Positions 10,401-21,605 of a DNA stretch of 41,800 nucleotides are shown here, one piece after another (position 1 is the stretch's first letter; every line of letters starts with the position of its first letter). A program made the position numbers and the translations under genes. The notes below the pieces were generated by a model that saw only the letters and a list, made by a program, of their open reading frames with translations, made no database searches and was not told where the DNA came from. The stretch is from Phaeoceros laevis. Its lineage: Eukaryota; Anthocerotophyta; Anthocerotopsida; Notothyladales. The DNA lies in assembly GCA_049999765.1 (NCBI GenBank), contig JBNGIQ010009335.1:242163-283962 (forward strand). Reading direction: 5' to 3'.

Positions 10401-13400
10401 TCAACAGCTATTGATGGGAAAATTAAGGCCTGGCTGTATGATTCTCTGGGGTCACGAGTGGATTATGATGCCCCAGGCCATTGGTGCACCACCATGGCAT
10501 ACAGTGCTGATGGGACTCGGTAAGGCCATAAGGTTAGGCCACAGATTGTCCTCCTTGTGACAGAATGTGTAGCCTAGGTATCTGAAGTGTCCTTCATTCT
10601 CTGCATGTGCATTCACATGCTTTTGCGTCATTGATTATGTTTGTGCCCTTGCTAGCCTGTTCTCGTGTGGAACAAGCAAAGAAGGAGAGTCATATTTGGT
10701 GGAGTGGAATGAAAGTGAAGGAGCAATCAAACGTACATATTCTGGATTCCGGAAGCGATCATTAGGTGTAGTGCAGTTTGACACAACAAGAAATCGATTT
10801 CTAGCTGCTGGAGATGAATTTGCCATCAAATTCTGGGATATGGACATTACAAATATACTCACCACAATTGATGCAGAAGGAGGTCTACCTGTAAGGAATT
10901 TCTTCTCATCTATATCAATGCTCCTTGATCTCCACGTGCTGATAAGCTTGACTTGATCAGCAATCGTGGAGAAGACACTAGCGGGGTCTGTGACACACAT
11001 CTGACAAACATCTGTCCTGACGTTTTGGCATTCACTGGTTCTGTGTCTATGCAGGCAAGTCCGAGACTCAGGTTCAACAAAGAGGGCTCATTATTGGCTG
11101 TTACAGCTGCTGACAATGGGATCAAGATTTTGGCAAATGCAGATGGACTGCGACTTTTGCGAGCATTTGAGAGCCGTGCTTTTGAGAACTCGAGAGGGCC
11201 ACCTGAAAACGTTGTATCCAAGGTAAGGGTAAACTAATCAACAATAATGCCATGTGGGGGTACGCAAAAGTTGTCTTGTGCATTTGTCAGCAATGAGTAA
11301 CTGGGATGCGGCACTTGGGGGGCGTCCTTGTCAATAAGGTTTTGTTATGTCTCACCAGTCACTTCTTGTGGGGCTTCCTGAAGGCACCAGGTGCAGGGAT
11401 CAGCCCTCTCTCAGCAGTGGGAGTTACCACAGGCCCTCCTGGAGTGGGCGTTGAGCGTGCTGACAGGGCTTCATCAGCAGCTTTGATGGTTGGGCCGGTG
11501 AGTTCTTTTCTTTCAAATTTGTGGATCATGTGCTTGCAGTTGGCATTCTCTCATAGGGGGTTCCTTCAGGCCAATTTACATGTATGAGAATATATAGGTA
11601 TCTCTATTGATCTATTGGTAACTTACTGGAACTTGTCCCTGACATGTCCCTCGCTCCACCACATAGTAATTGGATAAGATGAAGTCTGGGCTCAGTGTAG
11701 GGTGACGACTTCCTGTGCAGAATGGCGTTGATGGTGGGAGGGCTGTGGAGTCCAAAGCACGAACTGCAGATGACGTGGTAGAGAGGACCAAAGGTTGGAA
11801 GCTCACTGAGATTACAGACCCTGTGCAGTGCCGGTCTGTCAAACTTCCTGACACTCTACCTGCAAGCAAGGTATGTGTGCAGTGATATGGGTTGCAAAAG
11901 GGTGCTGATACTATGTTGGTCTTGTATGGTTTAATAAGTTCGATTTCAGGTTTCAAGACTCATCTACACAAATTCAGGTGTTGCACTCCTGGCATTAGCA
12001 TCAAATGCTGTGCATAAGCTATGGAAATGGCAGCGCAGTGATCGCAATCTATCTGGCAAGGTAGCATGACATAAGGGACCTCTGTTGGTTGCCCATGATA
12101 CTGTTTGGTGGCTGTATGTTCATCTGTGTGTTTTGTGTCAGGTCTGAAATAGGTGTTTGATGTATGCTGTAGGCCACTGCAAGCTGCCAGCCACAATTAT
12201 GGCAACCTGCCAGTGGTATCCTGATGACAAACGACATTAGTGAGACCAATCCGGAAGAAGCAGTGCCTTGCATTGCTCTTTCAAAGAACGACTCTTATGT
12301 AATGTCTGCATCGGGTGGGAAAGTATCGTTGTTTAATATGATGACGTTCAAGGTACTGCCATTGCTGACTGTGTGGTGATGCACTCGAGATGTGAACCTC
12401 CAGTCGCTGAATTTTATTTTTCTTTTGCAGGTGATGACTACATTCATGCCACCGCCTCCTGCTGCCACGTTTCTTGCGTTTCACCCGCAAGACAACAATA
12501 TCATTGCAGTGGGCATGGAGGACTCTACTATTCAGATTTACAATGTTCGGGTTGATGAGGTGTGTTTTTTTCAACTGCCTTAGTCATGTTGCATGATGAG
12601 GTATCAGGCTAAAGTGTTCGTACTTTAGGTGAAGAGCAAGTTGAAGGGACACCAGAAAAGGATTACAGGGCTAGCATTCTCCAATGCTCTTAATGTGCTT
12701 GTTTCATCTGGTGCGGATGCACAGGTACAGTCATGGTGTGTGGCACACAGAATCATTTCTGTGGATTTCTCTGTTTGCGTCGGAGGAGAGTGTGATGCAA
12801 TTCTGATCAAACCTGGTCACTTGCAGCTGTGTGTTTGGGGAACAGATGGGTGGGAAAAGCGCAAGTCCAAGTTTTTGCAAACTCCAGCAAGCAGAGTACC
12901 ACCATCTATTGGTGGAGATACCAGAGTCCAGTTTCACAATGACCAGATTCGGCTGCTTGTTGTGCATGAAAGCCAGTTGGCTATTTTTGATGCAGGGAAA
13001 CTGGAGAGAGTTCGCCATGTAAGAACCTCAAGGGAAAATTCCATTCAAAGTCTGCTATGAATAAACCTCTGATTCTTTGCTTGGATTGCAGTGGACACCC
13101 CGAGACTCCTTCTCCTCCAGCATTACAAATGCAACATACTCATGTGATAGCCTACTAGTGTATGCTGGTTTCTTGGATGGGTCCGTAGGAGTGTTTGAAG
13201 CAGAAAGCTTGAGGCCTCGTTGCCGGTTGGCACCCTCCGTGCACATGCTTCCAGGTGTCAGTGGGTAGGTCTGCACATTGTTGCCGGCAGTGGTTTCATT
13301 TCTGGATTGGAGGTTTATATGTAAAGTTTGAGAGTTCATGTGTTTTGTCTGAATTGTAGTGATGTTATTACAGGGCGCCAGCATATCCACTTGTTCTTGC

Positions 13401-13584
13401 AGCTCATCCCCTGGAACCTAGTCAGTTTGCTCTTGGTTTGAGTGATGGGGTGGTCCAGGTCTTGGAACCTCTTGAAGCTGACGGCAAATGGGGTATTGGA
13501 CCTCCAGCCGACAACGGACCGACCCCTGGTGTGCCCTCTGGTCCTACATCTGGTACACAAGCCCAGGACCAGGCTCAGCGATGA
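7424..13584 (+). CDS. TPL: TOPLESS/TPL-type transcriptional co-repressor (LisH-CTLH-WD40), 25 exons
   Basis: This is a nuclear Groucho/Tup1-type co-repressor that binds EAR (LxLxL) motifs of partners such as Aux/IAA and recruits chromatin-silencing factors. Splicing at GT-AG sites joins 25 exons into 1142 aa (Arabidopsis TPL is 1131 aa). Exons: 7424-7503, 7659-7838, 7955-8068, 8157-8315, 8409-8586, 8731-8857, 9022-9134, 9223-9361, 9443-9552, 9649-9718, 9847-9920, 10004-10105, 10192-10287, 10392-10519, 10656-10890, 11055-11222, 11384-11497, 11721-11870, 11950-12060, 12173-12352, 12431-12559, 12629-12724, 12827-13018, 13092-13264, 13374-13584. All phases agree and no in-frame stop occurs. The start is MSSLSRELVFLILQFLDEEK (LisH), then EWDEVERYLSGFTKVDDNRY (CTLH) and the CRA/TOP region through SLNWQHQLCKNPRPNPDIKT. 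A Pro-rich linker with LLKRPRTPP follows, then two WD40 propellers (for example GVNDLAFSHP, ITCGDDKTIKVWDAATG and KGHQKRITGLAFS). It appears intact and functional. The exon 17 acceptor (11384) is chosen by frame. Confidence 0.95.
12725..12826 (+). other. TPL intron 22: 102 nt, in frame, without stop codon
   Basis: This intron begins GTACAG and ends TTGCAG. It is a multiple of three and open in the reading frame of its neighbours, so one open frame runs from exon 22 through exon 23. Retention would add 34 residues inside the second WD40 region, between SSGADAQ and LCVWGTDGW. In plant TPL proteins these two blocks are adjacent, so the spliced form is the expected main product. Confidence 0.7.
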
Positions 13585-13920
13585 CAACTGAAGGCAGGCT
13601 AGCTTGTAGTTGAGCGATGATACTATCATGAAATCTCAAGTGAAGTAATACTTTGGCTCCTCATTTTTGCGAGCTTTTGTGTAGGTTTAGAGGCCTACAC
13701 AGTGAGACGTGATTGTATACCTGATCTGTGGAGTTAAGAGAAGCAGACTGGTGCGTGTCTGTACAGAACCAGACTTCTTTATGGAGAACGTCATTTGCAC
13801 TTTTTTGTCAAGGCTTCGTGGTGGCCAAAACACGTTCTCCATATTACAGATGGTACACCAACACTCACCGGCCTTCGAGGCTTTTTTGGCCCTGCCTGGT
13901 AGGGTATGGTCTTCGCATCC
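13585..13920 (+). other. Presumed TPL 3' UTR
   Basis: Sequence after the TPL stop (TGA at 13582-13584). It has no coding signal and becomes AT-rich with AAAATATTTTATA at about 13925. A polyadenylation site cannot be fixed. Confidence 0.4.
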
Positions 13921-13967
13921 GTGAAAAAATATTTTATACACATTTTGCGTTCGATATTCGCGGCAGG

Positions 13968-14106
13968 TGCGAATATTCGCTTAGTTTCAAGGTTACCATG
14001 GTTTGCAGCGTAAAGCGAGAGGTGATAGGTTAGTGTGCCAACTTTTGAATAGTTTCGCTAGCCAAACCGTTTTTGGGGCTAGCAATCGTTTTTGGGGATT
14101 GCTAGC
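13968..14106. repeat. Palindrome and hairpin next to the (ATCC)n repeat
   Basis: GCGAATATTCGC at 13968-13979 is a perfect 12-bp palindrome. GCTAGCAATC at 14078-14087 is repeated inverted at 14097-14106 with a 9-nt loop. CGTTTTTGGGG occurs twice in direct orientation in the same stretch. This may be the edge of a non-coding transposon. Confidence 0.55.
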
Positions 14107-14146
14107 ACGCATCCCGGCATTATTATTATTATTGTTACTACTATAT

Positions 14147-14387
14147 GACTCGTCGAATTCGACGGCCACCCGTCCCTCCACCCATCCAGTCCACCCATCC
14201 AGTCCACCCATCCATCCATCCATCCATCCATCCATCCATCCATCCATCCATCCATCCATCCATCCATCCATCCATCCATCCATCCATCCATCCATCCATC
14301 CATCCATCCATCCATCCATCCATCCATCCATCCATCCATCCATCCATGCATCCATCCATCCATCCATCCATCCATCCATCCATCCAT
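14147..14387 (+). repeat. (ATCC)n microsatellite with conserved palindromic flank, copy A
   Basis: A perfect 14-bp palindrome CGTCGAATTCGACG (14151-14164) is followed by CACCCGTCCCTCCACCCATCC and then about 180 bp of ATCC repeats that run into the gap. The same palindrome and junction occur inverted at 21540-21592. Open frames coding (HPSI)n or (WMDG)n here are repeat artefacts. Confidence 0.9.
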
Positions 14388-14787
14388 NNNNNNNNNNNNN
14401 NNNNNNNNNNNNNNNNNNNNNNNNNNNNNNNNNNNNNNNNNNNNNNNNNNNNNNNNNNNNNNNNNNNNNNNNNNNNNNNNNNNNNNNNNNNNNNNNNNNN
14501 NNNNNNNNNNNNNNNNNNNNNNNNNNNNNNNNNNNNNNNNNNNNNNNNNNNNNNNNNNNNNNNNNNNNNNNNNNNNNNNNNNNNNNNNNNNNNNNNNNNN
14601 NNNNNNNNNNNNNNNNNNNNNNNNNNNNNNNNNNNNNNNNNNNNNNNNNNNNNNNNNNNNNNNNNNNNNNNNNNNNNNNNNNNNNNNNNNNNNNNNNNNN
14701 NNNNNNNNNNNNNNNNNNNNNNNNNNNNNNNNNNNNNNNNNNNNNNNNNNNNNNNNNNNNNNNNNNNNNNNNNNNNNNNNNNNNNNN
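14388..14787. other. Assembly gap (400 N) in the microsatellite
   Basis: 400 undetermined bases directly at the end of the ATCC array, most likely caused by the repeat. The DNA on its right side (14788) is the inner part of a Copia element. Confidence 0.98.
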
Positions 14788-15022
14788 TCTCAGTGGAGTC
14801 TTGGTTTAGGTCAGCGTGCAACCTGTCGCTTGCACGGCTGGTGTAAATTGCACAACTTCTAGCCCTGGTGATCCACCCAACAGAAATTTCCCCGGGGCGC
14901 CTCTGATAAGGGTCCAAGATCTCCTCGGCACGCTGTATCGTCACAAGGGGGGCGATTTGAACTCTAGATCGTCCAAAGCGGCTTTGATTTCGTTGCTGAC
15001 GATTACAGTTGCGCCGAGGCAT
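14788..15022 (-). CDS. Start of a Copia-like gag frame, cut by gap (partial)
   Basis: The minus-strand frame starts with MPRRNCNRQQRNQSRFGR at 15022 and stays open to the gap at 14787. It begins about 140 bp downstream of a Copia primer-binding site, which is where a Gag start or leader frame would be. No Gag domain motif is visible in these 78 codons. The basic N-terminus could be real or chance. Confidence 0.35.
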
Positions 15023-15162
15023 GTTGTGGCCCTCCAGAGAATCTTAGATTCTTCCTAAGCGCCAGCTTTCTGACCTGTGCTGTGTGCTGGAATGCACGGT
15101 GAAGTGGTGCATTCTCCAAGAAGAATTCTTGGGCAGCAGCAGATGTCAGAATGTTGCAATAC

Positions 15163-15174
15163 GCTCTGATACCA
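15163..15174 (-). other. Copia primer-binding site (tRNA-iMet)
   Basis: The minus strand reads TGGTATCAGAGC, identical to the PBS of the other two Copia elements in the window. It marks a third element, also on the minus strand. Confidence 0.85.
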
Positions 15175-15560
15175 TATCACAGATTGGCGCTTAGAATCAG
15201 CTAGAGGCTAGAGACCAAGCAAGATTGCAGAAAATGACCAGTAGTAATTAGAGCACACGCAAGTACATAGACATGCGAACCTGTCCAGGCGACGGGATAC
15301 GCCTCTTGCCCTAACCGACACGACCGTTGTTGGTTGGGTGATGACTGTTCGTTAAAAATAGAGACTGCACCTACTTATAGATAAGGACCTAGTTAACCTA
15401 GTTCCTCGACAGATGTGCTATATGGTAAGTCTTTACCTCTTCCCGAACCTTGGTGCTAGCAAATTACCCGGCTGGAATATTCAGCTTTAGTATACCCGTT
15501 ATTCCAGATACCTGCAGTCTGCAGACCCATCATATATGCATAGATTAAATTTTATAACAC
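15175..15560 (-). repeat. Copia LTR (third element), outer end uncertain
   Basis: The LTR adjoins the primer-binding site. It contains a TATA-like ATCTATAAGTAGG near 15372-15384 (minus strand). Its edge next to the PBS resembles the LTR edge at 4390. The outer edge may lie near 15553-15560, where the minus strand reads TGTGTTATAAAATT, but there is no partner LTR to confirm it. Except for the short frame at 14788-15022, the rest of the element is lost or in the gap. Confidence 0.5.
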
Positions 15561-17080
15561 ACAAGATATCAGAATGATATCTCAAGGACATCAAATTGAA
15601 TATAAAAAGACACACATACATACTGCAAAGGCAGCATGTTCCCGGGATACATAGATAGACTTCAGCATTTTGAAAAATTTGGACAACGAGTGTGAAGCTG
15701 AAAAAAATGTATGTATGACATTGCCCTTTGGCAGGGTCCTGTCAAGTGAGATGCAAGCTGACTGGTCCAAATCCTTTGACTGGTTGAAGCGTTTGTCTGG
15801 ATCCAGGTTGGAGAGAGGCAGTCGACGAGGAAGTGGTTCCTCCGTCCTCATTTGACGAGAAAAAAGGCTGTCACGTTTCTAGCCAGCAACAAACGAGCAC
15901 GAGACCAAGAAGTGTTTCATTGAATCATAGCTATTTGGACGAAGCCAAAATTTGGCTTCTATTGTCGTTGCTTTGAGATCTGTTGAGGTCAGGTTGAGTG
16001 CAAACTGGTTGCATCAATCTTGTCTCTGATCTGTTATGCATCAAGATGCAATATGCAACTCTAATCTTGATGACCTAGGCATTATTTCTACATGTGTGAT
16101 AACCACAGGTGCATAAAAACGGCAGAAAGGTACCACTTTCACCATTTTTCACCATTTCAGCAGAGCAGACATTTGTATGGTAAGTGCAAACCTCCTTCTC
16201 CCCTTCATCAGTGCCAAAGAGAGATCCTTGCTTAAGTTTCTAGTAGACCATTGGCAGACTTGAGTTCTGCAAAGCTTAGTGCGAGGATTAGCAGGTTACT
16301 GAGTTTTGCTAAGTAGACAATAAAAAATGCAAAGAACCAGAAGTACAATGGATTCCAACTGTGAAACGTAGCTGACCTTATGTATTTTGGCAGGGCCGCG
16401 CTACGTCCATTCAGTCAACATATCAAGACCGCAGCAAGCAAATGACTCAAAGACTCATCATTCAAAAAAGCTTTTAATCCAACACGGGTACCATCTGACG
16501 AAAGGTACGCTATAGAGTTTGGCTCTGGCCTCTCATTGTACCTCCAAGCTTGTCCTGAACATTGACAGCATAGCCATAGCAAGGCACTAGCCTAACTTGG
16601 TTTTGTTAAAGATAGAATCCTGAAAACATGCTTTGTTCCAGCACGGCATTGTCTCCTTCAGCATTAGCACAAACATGGACGTCTATCAAATAGAGAAATC
16701 TATCAAACAGAGGACAAAACTCGAGGCAGGTTGTGAAAACACATTTGATTGACAAGTTGTAAGCAACAATAACTGTCCACAGCTTACATTCTGCGGTGAT
16801 CCTCCAGGTTGCGACATAGTCGTTGCAGTATCACTGGCTAGACTCGATATCAAACACTTGCTAAGTTGGTAGTACAAAGGCACTAAGGGAGCACGAGGGC
16901 ACGAATCATAAGCTTGAGTGACACAGGGGTTGAGCAGTGAGGATGTTCAAAAGACAAGAAATTTCTCTGTAGGGGGACCAGAATGCCGACTTCAAAACAA
17001 GAACAAGGAACTGGGTGTGTAGCCAGGTGGGTGACTTGAGGGTTAGGAGGAGTAGCTGCAGTCCCCACTAGGAAGTGTAG
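15561..17080. other. Non-coding DNA, no gene recognised
   Basis: Only short frames of up to 86 codons occur and none shows a known domain. I see no terminal repeats. It probably consists of decayed transposon DNA downstream, on the minus strand, of the TATA/leader block at 17100-17290. Confidence 0.3.
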
Positions 17081-17089
17081 GCAATGAGA

Positions 17090-17290
17090 TCACTAGATGA
17101 GGAGGGACACAGACTGGGGACCAAGGGTTTGAAAGGGACAACATGCTTATAGAAAAAACTGAGTAGGGGCATAGGGAGCACTAGGTGAACATGGACAGAG
17201 ACTGTGGATCAAAGGGTGCGAGAGGGACAGCAGGCATGTAACGAAGACTGAGTGTTCAAGCTAAGGATGGTGCTGCTTATATAGTGTTCT
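17090..17290 (-). promoter_or_regulatory. TATA box plus polypyrimidine leader with tandem duplication
   Basis: The minus strand reads ACACTATATAAGCAGC (TATATAA at 17278-17284) followed by a C/T-rich leader. The leader contains two imperfect copies of a roughly 90-bp unit: on the plus strand, GACACAGACTGGGGACCAAGGG near 17106 and GACAGAGACTGTGGATCAAAGGG near 17196. The layout fits a plant pol II core promoter. Similar TATA-plus-pyrimidine blocks occur near 20710 and 29280. Confidence 0.35.
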
Positions 17291-18230
17291 CAAAACAGGT
17301 GAGAGAAAGAGATGAGATATGGGCTATGGTGGGAAGCAAACAATAATGCAGAATTTGGAACGAGACAGTAGAGAGTGCAAGACTTGCCTGGCAGCATCAA
17401 TGCTTTTTTGTGATTGAGTCAGATTCCCAAGGCCACGAAGGCCATGCCAACCGTCACCACAGTCCTTCATGTTTTTTATAGCCCTGCAGTCATAAAGACT
17501 TGGCTTGCAGTGATCTTAGTATTTAGCCTATCATCCTTGCTGTCATGTATAATGTCCACTGTACAGACAGGCCACCATCCATTAGTTGCAATGTAGGGAT
17601 TTTTTTAAAGAGCCAAATAAATAGCAGATGCACGAGTAGCCACAAAGGCATTACTGCTGTTGTCTGCTATCTGCTATCCCAATTTTAGCTGTAACGTGGC
17701 TCTCCCTCAGCCCGTTGGTCATTAAAGCGACCTGCTTTGAGAGGTTCTTTGTAGCAGATATCATCTGATCACAATCACACTTGACAGTCGTGGTCAGAGT
17801 CTGCTAGAAGTCACTAGAAGATGTAAGTAACTTGTTGCCCGTTTGGCCGCAAGGGCCTTGAACTTGAATCACTTTGAGATTTTTTGAGACCTGCCCGTTT
17901 TTCCACTATATAGTATCTGCAAAAAAACCCATTTTTTCGTGACTTGGCATTTAGCAGTCTGTAAAACGCTATGGATCTTGCCTTGGCATCTTTTTTTACC
18001 AAGGCCTGATGTACATGTTGTCATCCGTCATGGATATTGCACATTCATGCTGCCATATGTCCATCTTACATGGTCCAACATCCACTATTTTTTACTCATG
18101 CTTCATCATAAGCACTTGTCAGAATTTTCGCATATGAAATGCAGATGACACACACATATTTTAGACACACAGCACACACCCGGGAACATGGTGTGTGTGT
18201 TTGCTTTTCATACATACATACAGTTTTGAC
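17291..18230. other. Non-coding DNA with short simple repeats
   Basis: No coding domain. CATA- and TG-rich short repeats occur at about 18150-18230. ACACACCCGGGAACATGGTGTGTGT forms a short inverted repeat near 18174-18200. Confidence 0.3.
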
Positions 18231-18242
18231 ATTTGTCATCTG

Positions 18243-18274
18243 ACAGTTCAAATGACATTTGTCATTTGAACTGT
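18243..18274. repeat. Perfect 15-bp inverted repeat, 2-nt loop
   Basis: ACAGTTCAAATGACA (18243-18257) is followed by TT and its exact reverse complement (18260-18274). The inner GACATTTGTCAT also occurs just upstream, ending near 18239. Confidence 0.85.
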
Positions 18275-20200
18275 GACATTGCCCAGGAGGGACCTGCTTT
18301 GGGCCAGAGACTGGGACTTAAGGTATGAACTAGATAGGTCGTGACTTGTAATGCCGACACTAGCATTTTTGAGGTCGTAGCCTTGGTCATTGACCGGACA
18401 AGTGCAGCAATGATGCACCAACAAGCCCAGGTACTGCAGAGCATTTTTGCAAACCAAGTCTTGGTCCTGTCTGAATAACTCCATGAAGGTATGTATGCCA
18501 GTTTGGCATATGGCATGTCGGGCTTGATACTGCATGTATTGCCAATCTGGCATTTGATTTATGCCCGTCTGGCATGTAGTTCTGGAGGCCCGGTCTAGGC
18601 CGTGTATATCCGCGACCGATCAAAGTAAGGAACATTGGTAACCCAACCCTTATCCTTAGACCAACACTTTGTTTCAAAAATACTCGAACCATCATCAGGA
18701 CTGTTCATTCATGGCTTGTTTTTTTCACGCAGGCACTCGCGACTCGCTGCACCATTTGCTCAAAAAGAGACCACAGACTGGATGACTACAAGACACGGGT
18801 ATGAAGTCCTCTGTACGTAGGCAGCTGCTTGCATTCAAGAGTTATGCCTTCCACAATTTTTTGTGCAAACTGTATACAGGCAGTCAAACAGTCTTAAGTC
18901 TTGCATACTTGAAAGAGTCATTTCAGCAAAGTTTCATCGTACTCTAACGTCAAAGTCGAGTGCTTGCATGCTACACTAGGGCGATTTTATGCGGTACTTG
19001 CAGGACTTGACTTAGAAAAAATACACATATCTCCTTCAAAGACAATCCAAAAGATATAAATTATAGCATATCGGGGCAGAGCTCAACAAGAGGATTTTAA
19101 AAAGACCTATCTTTCTCAATTTTGGGATAATAAAGTTCTCAAAGTACCTAGAACTTAGAGAACTAAACTTCATTATTTTATAACAAAAATGACATAAACC
19201 TATGATGCATGTTTCTTATACTTCGTGGGCAAAAAATTAGAATCAATAAATGGATAAAAGTACTTAAAAGTACCCCCAGCCAGGGGGTGGACACCTCTAC
19301 TTCCAGCCCGTTTTTGTCAATAACTTTCTGGACACGTGTCAACCATAAAATATTCTTACATATTCAAAATCCTTTCAACGAGGTGAATACAATCGTGCCA
19401 TTTTTTGTCACTTTTGGATTTGCAAAGTACCATTCCGAGGCGGTCAAAGTCAAAAAAACCACAGATAAGGGGGATGGACACCGATAAACGTCCTACTGTA
19501 CCCTACAAGGACTCAGTCTTTAGCAGGGCTGCTGCTAGAAGACATCTACGAATGCAAAGGTAGATGCGGATAGTAAACCAACTACCAACCAACGAAGTCA
19601 TGACAGGTGCATGGGGGTGAGCCATGCCTCCCCCACTCCTCATCAGTACCAAGTGGGCTCATCGCAAGGATTGCTGGGAGCACTTTGGGTAAATCCTCTC
19701 CATCGTGACCTGTGCATTCTACAATCAAGTTTCTCACTCACACACTTGTTAGTGAAGGGACTCCTAACTACCATTGCGGCCAGGATATCCACCACATGTC
19801 CAGAGCAAAGAATAATGCAGTAACAACAGCAATCGTAGAAACATCAAGGGTATGTGTTGTGAAGACACGGCTCTGGTTGCCACCTTCTGAGACGGCTGGG
19901 TCATCCTAGCTGCACTGGTCCATTCAACAGACCGCCACTCCCAAAATACGCAAAGCACCTTGTGATTGTCTGTAGGGCAGCAGCTGGACGGGTTTCAAGC
20001 AGCACAAGAGTCTGGATATGAGTGCTACAGACAGCTGATTCGACCTCAGGAAAGGGTGATGGTTGAGAAAAACTAGTTCTGACGAAAGGATGCTGCAGCA
20101 AACAAGACTGCTTTTGGAAGACCGTCAATGGTCAAGAAGACAACCACAGCTAGAGGGCAAATGGTTTTGTTGAGGCAGTAAGACAGTAAAGCAGCTGCCC
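18275..20200. other. Non-coding DNA, no gene recognised
   Basis: Short frames only. TGCCAGTTTGGCAT-like motifs recur three times at about 18496-18580. GGGGGTGGACACC (about 19283) and GGGGGATGGACACC (about 19470) are a short direct repeat in an AT-rich stretch. No transposase or terminal repeat was identified. Confidence 0.3.
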
Positions 20201-20212
20201 AGGAAGTGAGCA

Positions 20213-20440
20213 AGGCGGCTAGGAGAGTGGCAGCACACTGGGAAAGAGGAAGTTTATAGATTTTATAGCAGGTGGGCAACATAATTATGAAAGAGGGAGA
20301 TTTCAAGGCAGTGGAGTGGAGGAGCTTAGGCAGCTAGGAACGTAGCAGCACGCTGGGAAAGAGGGAAAGGGAATGCTTATGAGTTTTTCAGCATGTGGGC
20401 AACAAAATTATAGAAGAGAAGTTCTAGGCAGTGAGACAGG
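20213..20440. repeat. Tandem duplication, period about 115 bp, two imperfect copies
   Basis: GCAC(A/G)CTGGGAAAGAGG occurs at 20233 and 20348, and GTGGGCAACA(T/A)AATTAT follows in both units. The repeat leads into a purine-rich stretch and, on the minus strand, lies downstream of the TATA box near 20707. Confidence 0.7.
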
Positions 20441-20715
20441 TAGACAGCAATCTTGGAAAACGAGAACAGAGCTAGGTAACAGAAGGCATGAGGCAAATGA
20501 AGTAGATAAGGTAGGAGGGCAAGTTGGCAGAACAGAGACAAAGAGTAGACTTGAGCTGGAGGGGCGGAAGGCCAAACTCACTAGAGCAAAGGACACAAGG
20601 CAGAGCGCAAAGCTGAGTGCGGACAGTGGAGATAGAGGCAGGTACTTGACGGGAATGCGAGAGAGCAAGAGCAGAGAATGAAAATGACACTAGAAGGGGC
20701 TTATTTATATAGTGT
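20441..20715 (-). promoter_or_regulatory. TATA box with polypyrimidine leader
   Basis: The minus strand reads CACTATATAAATAAGCCCC (TATATAAA at 20704-20711) followed by more than 200 bp of C/T-rich leader. The architecture is like 17090-17290 and 29000-29285. Open frames in this strongly biased stretch are not convincing. Confidence 0.35.
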
Positions 20716-21200
20716 GACGGTTCTAGGCCCTCATAAATGAGATCAGGCCGAGTTTAGATGAGCTGGGTCAAGAAATGTTAAAGAATGTAAAGCCTGCTAT
20801 GCTTCCTTGTTTAGGAAAAATCACGCTCGCAGCCAACGTGATGTGGCCGTAGGGGGCCTGGCCAGCTGAACTGCCGGCGCCGGCTAGCATTAAATGGAGC
20901 CTTGTTGTAAAGCACTGCCATCATAGTCTGATAACTGGCAGTCTTAAGGAAGTTTCCTGTACATTCCATGAACTGGTAAGGTTCATGTGTGCAGGAAAAC
21001 GAAACCTGTCGTTTTGTCTTATCATAACAAAGCATAACACAGCAAGGTGCACGTGGTAAGTCTTACCTTTGTGCAACGAACTGGAGAGGCAAGTCAGCAT
21101 CAGTCCGGTGAGACAGGGACGGTACCGAGGAGCTTGGTGCCATATCCCTTGTTACTTTTGCCAACTGCAAATGATTTTCAATGTGAAAAAAGCTTTCAAA
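20716..21200. other. Non-coding DNA, nothing recognised
   Basis: No domain, no terminal repeats. GCCGGCGCCGGC near 20873-20884 is a short GC palindrome. Confidence 0.3.
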
Positions 21201-21202
21201 TT

Positions 21203-21592
21203 GGATGGATGGATGGATGGATGGATGGATGGATGGATGGATGGATGGATGGATGGATGGAATGGATGGGATGGATGGATGGGATGGATGGATAGGATGG
21301 ATGGGGTGGATGGATGGGATGGGATGGGATGGGATAGGATGGATGGATGGGATGGGATGGATGGATGGATGGATGGATGAGATGGATGGATGGATAAGAT
21401 GGATGGATGGATAAGATGGATGGATGGGATGGATGGATGGGATGGATGGATGGGATGGATGGATGGGATGGATGGATGGGATGGATGGATGGGATGGATG
21501 GATGGGATGGGATGGATGGGATGGATGGGTGGACTGGATGGATGGATGGATGGGATGGGTGGAGGGACGGGTGATTGTCGTCGAATTCGACG
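21203..21592 (-). repeat. (GGAT)n microsatellite with conserved palindromic flank, copy B
   Basis: About 360 bp of GGAT repeats with regular GGGAT interruptions end in GGATGGGTGGAGGGACGGGTG and the palindrome CGTCGAATTCGACG (21579-21592). Read on the minus strand this matches copy A at 14147: palindrome, then CACCCGTCCCTCCACCCATCC, then ATCC repeats that include CCATCCAGTCCACCCATCC in both. Confidence 0.9.
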
Positions 21593-21605
21593 GGCCATAT
21601 ACTAT

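Noticed and set aside
14003-15022. Long frames coding (HPSI)n and (WMDG)n across the microsatellite and gap
   Set aside because: They come from the ATCC repeat, which is open in several frames on both strands, and from N bases. No protein would be expected.
20213-20440. CRISPR-like array
   Set aside because: Only two long imperfect tandem units without short identical repeats and unique spacers, and the DNA is a plant genome.
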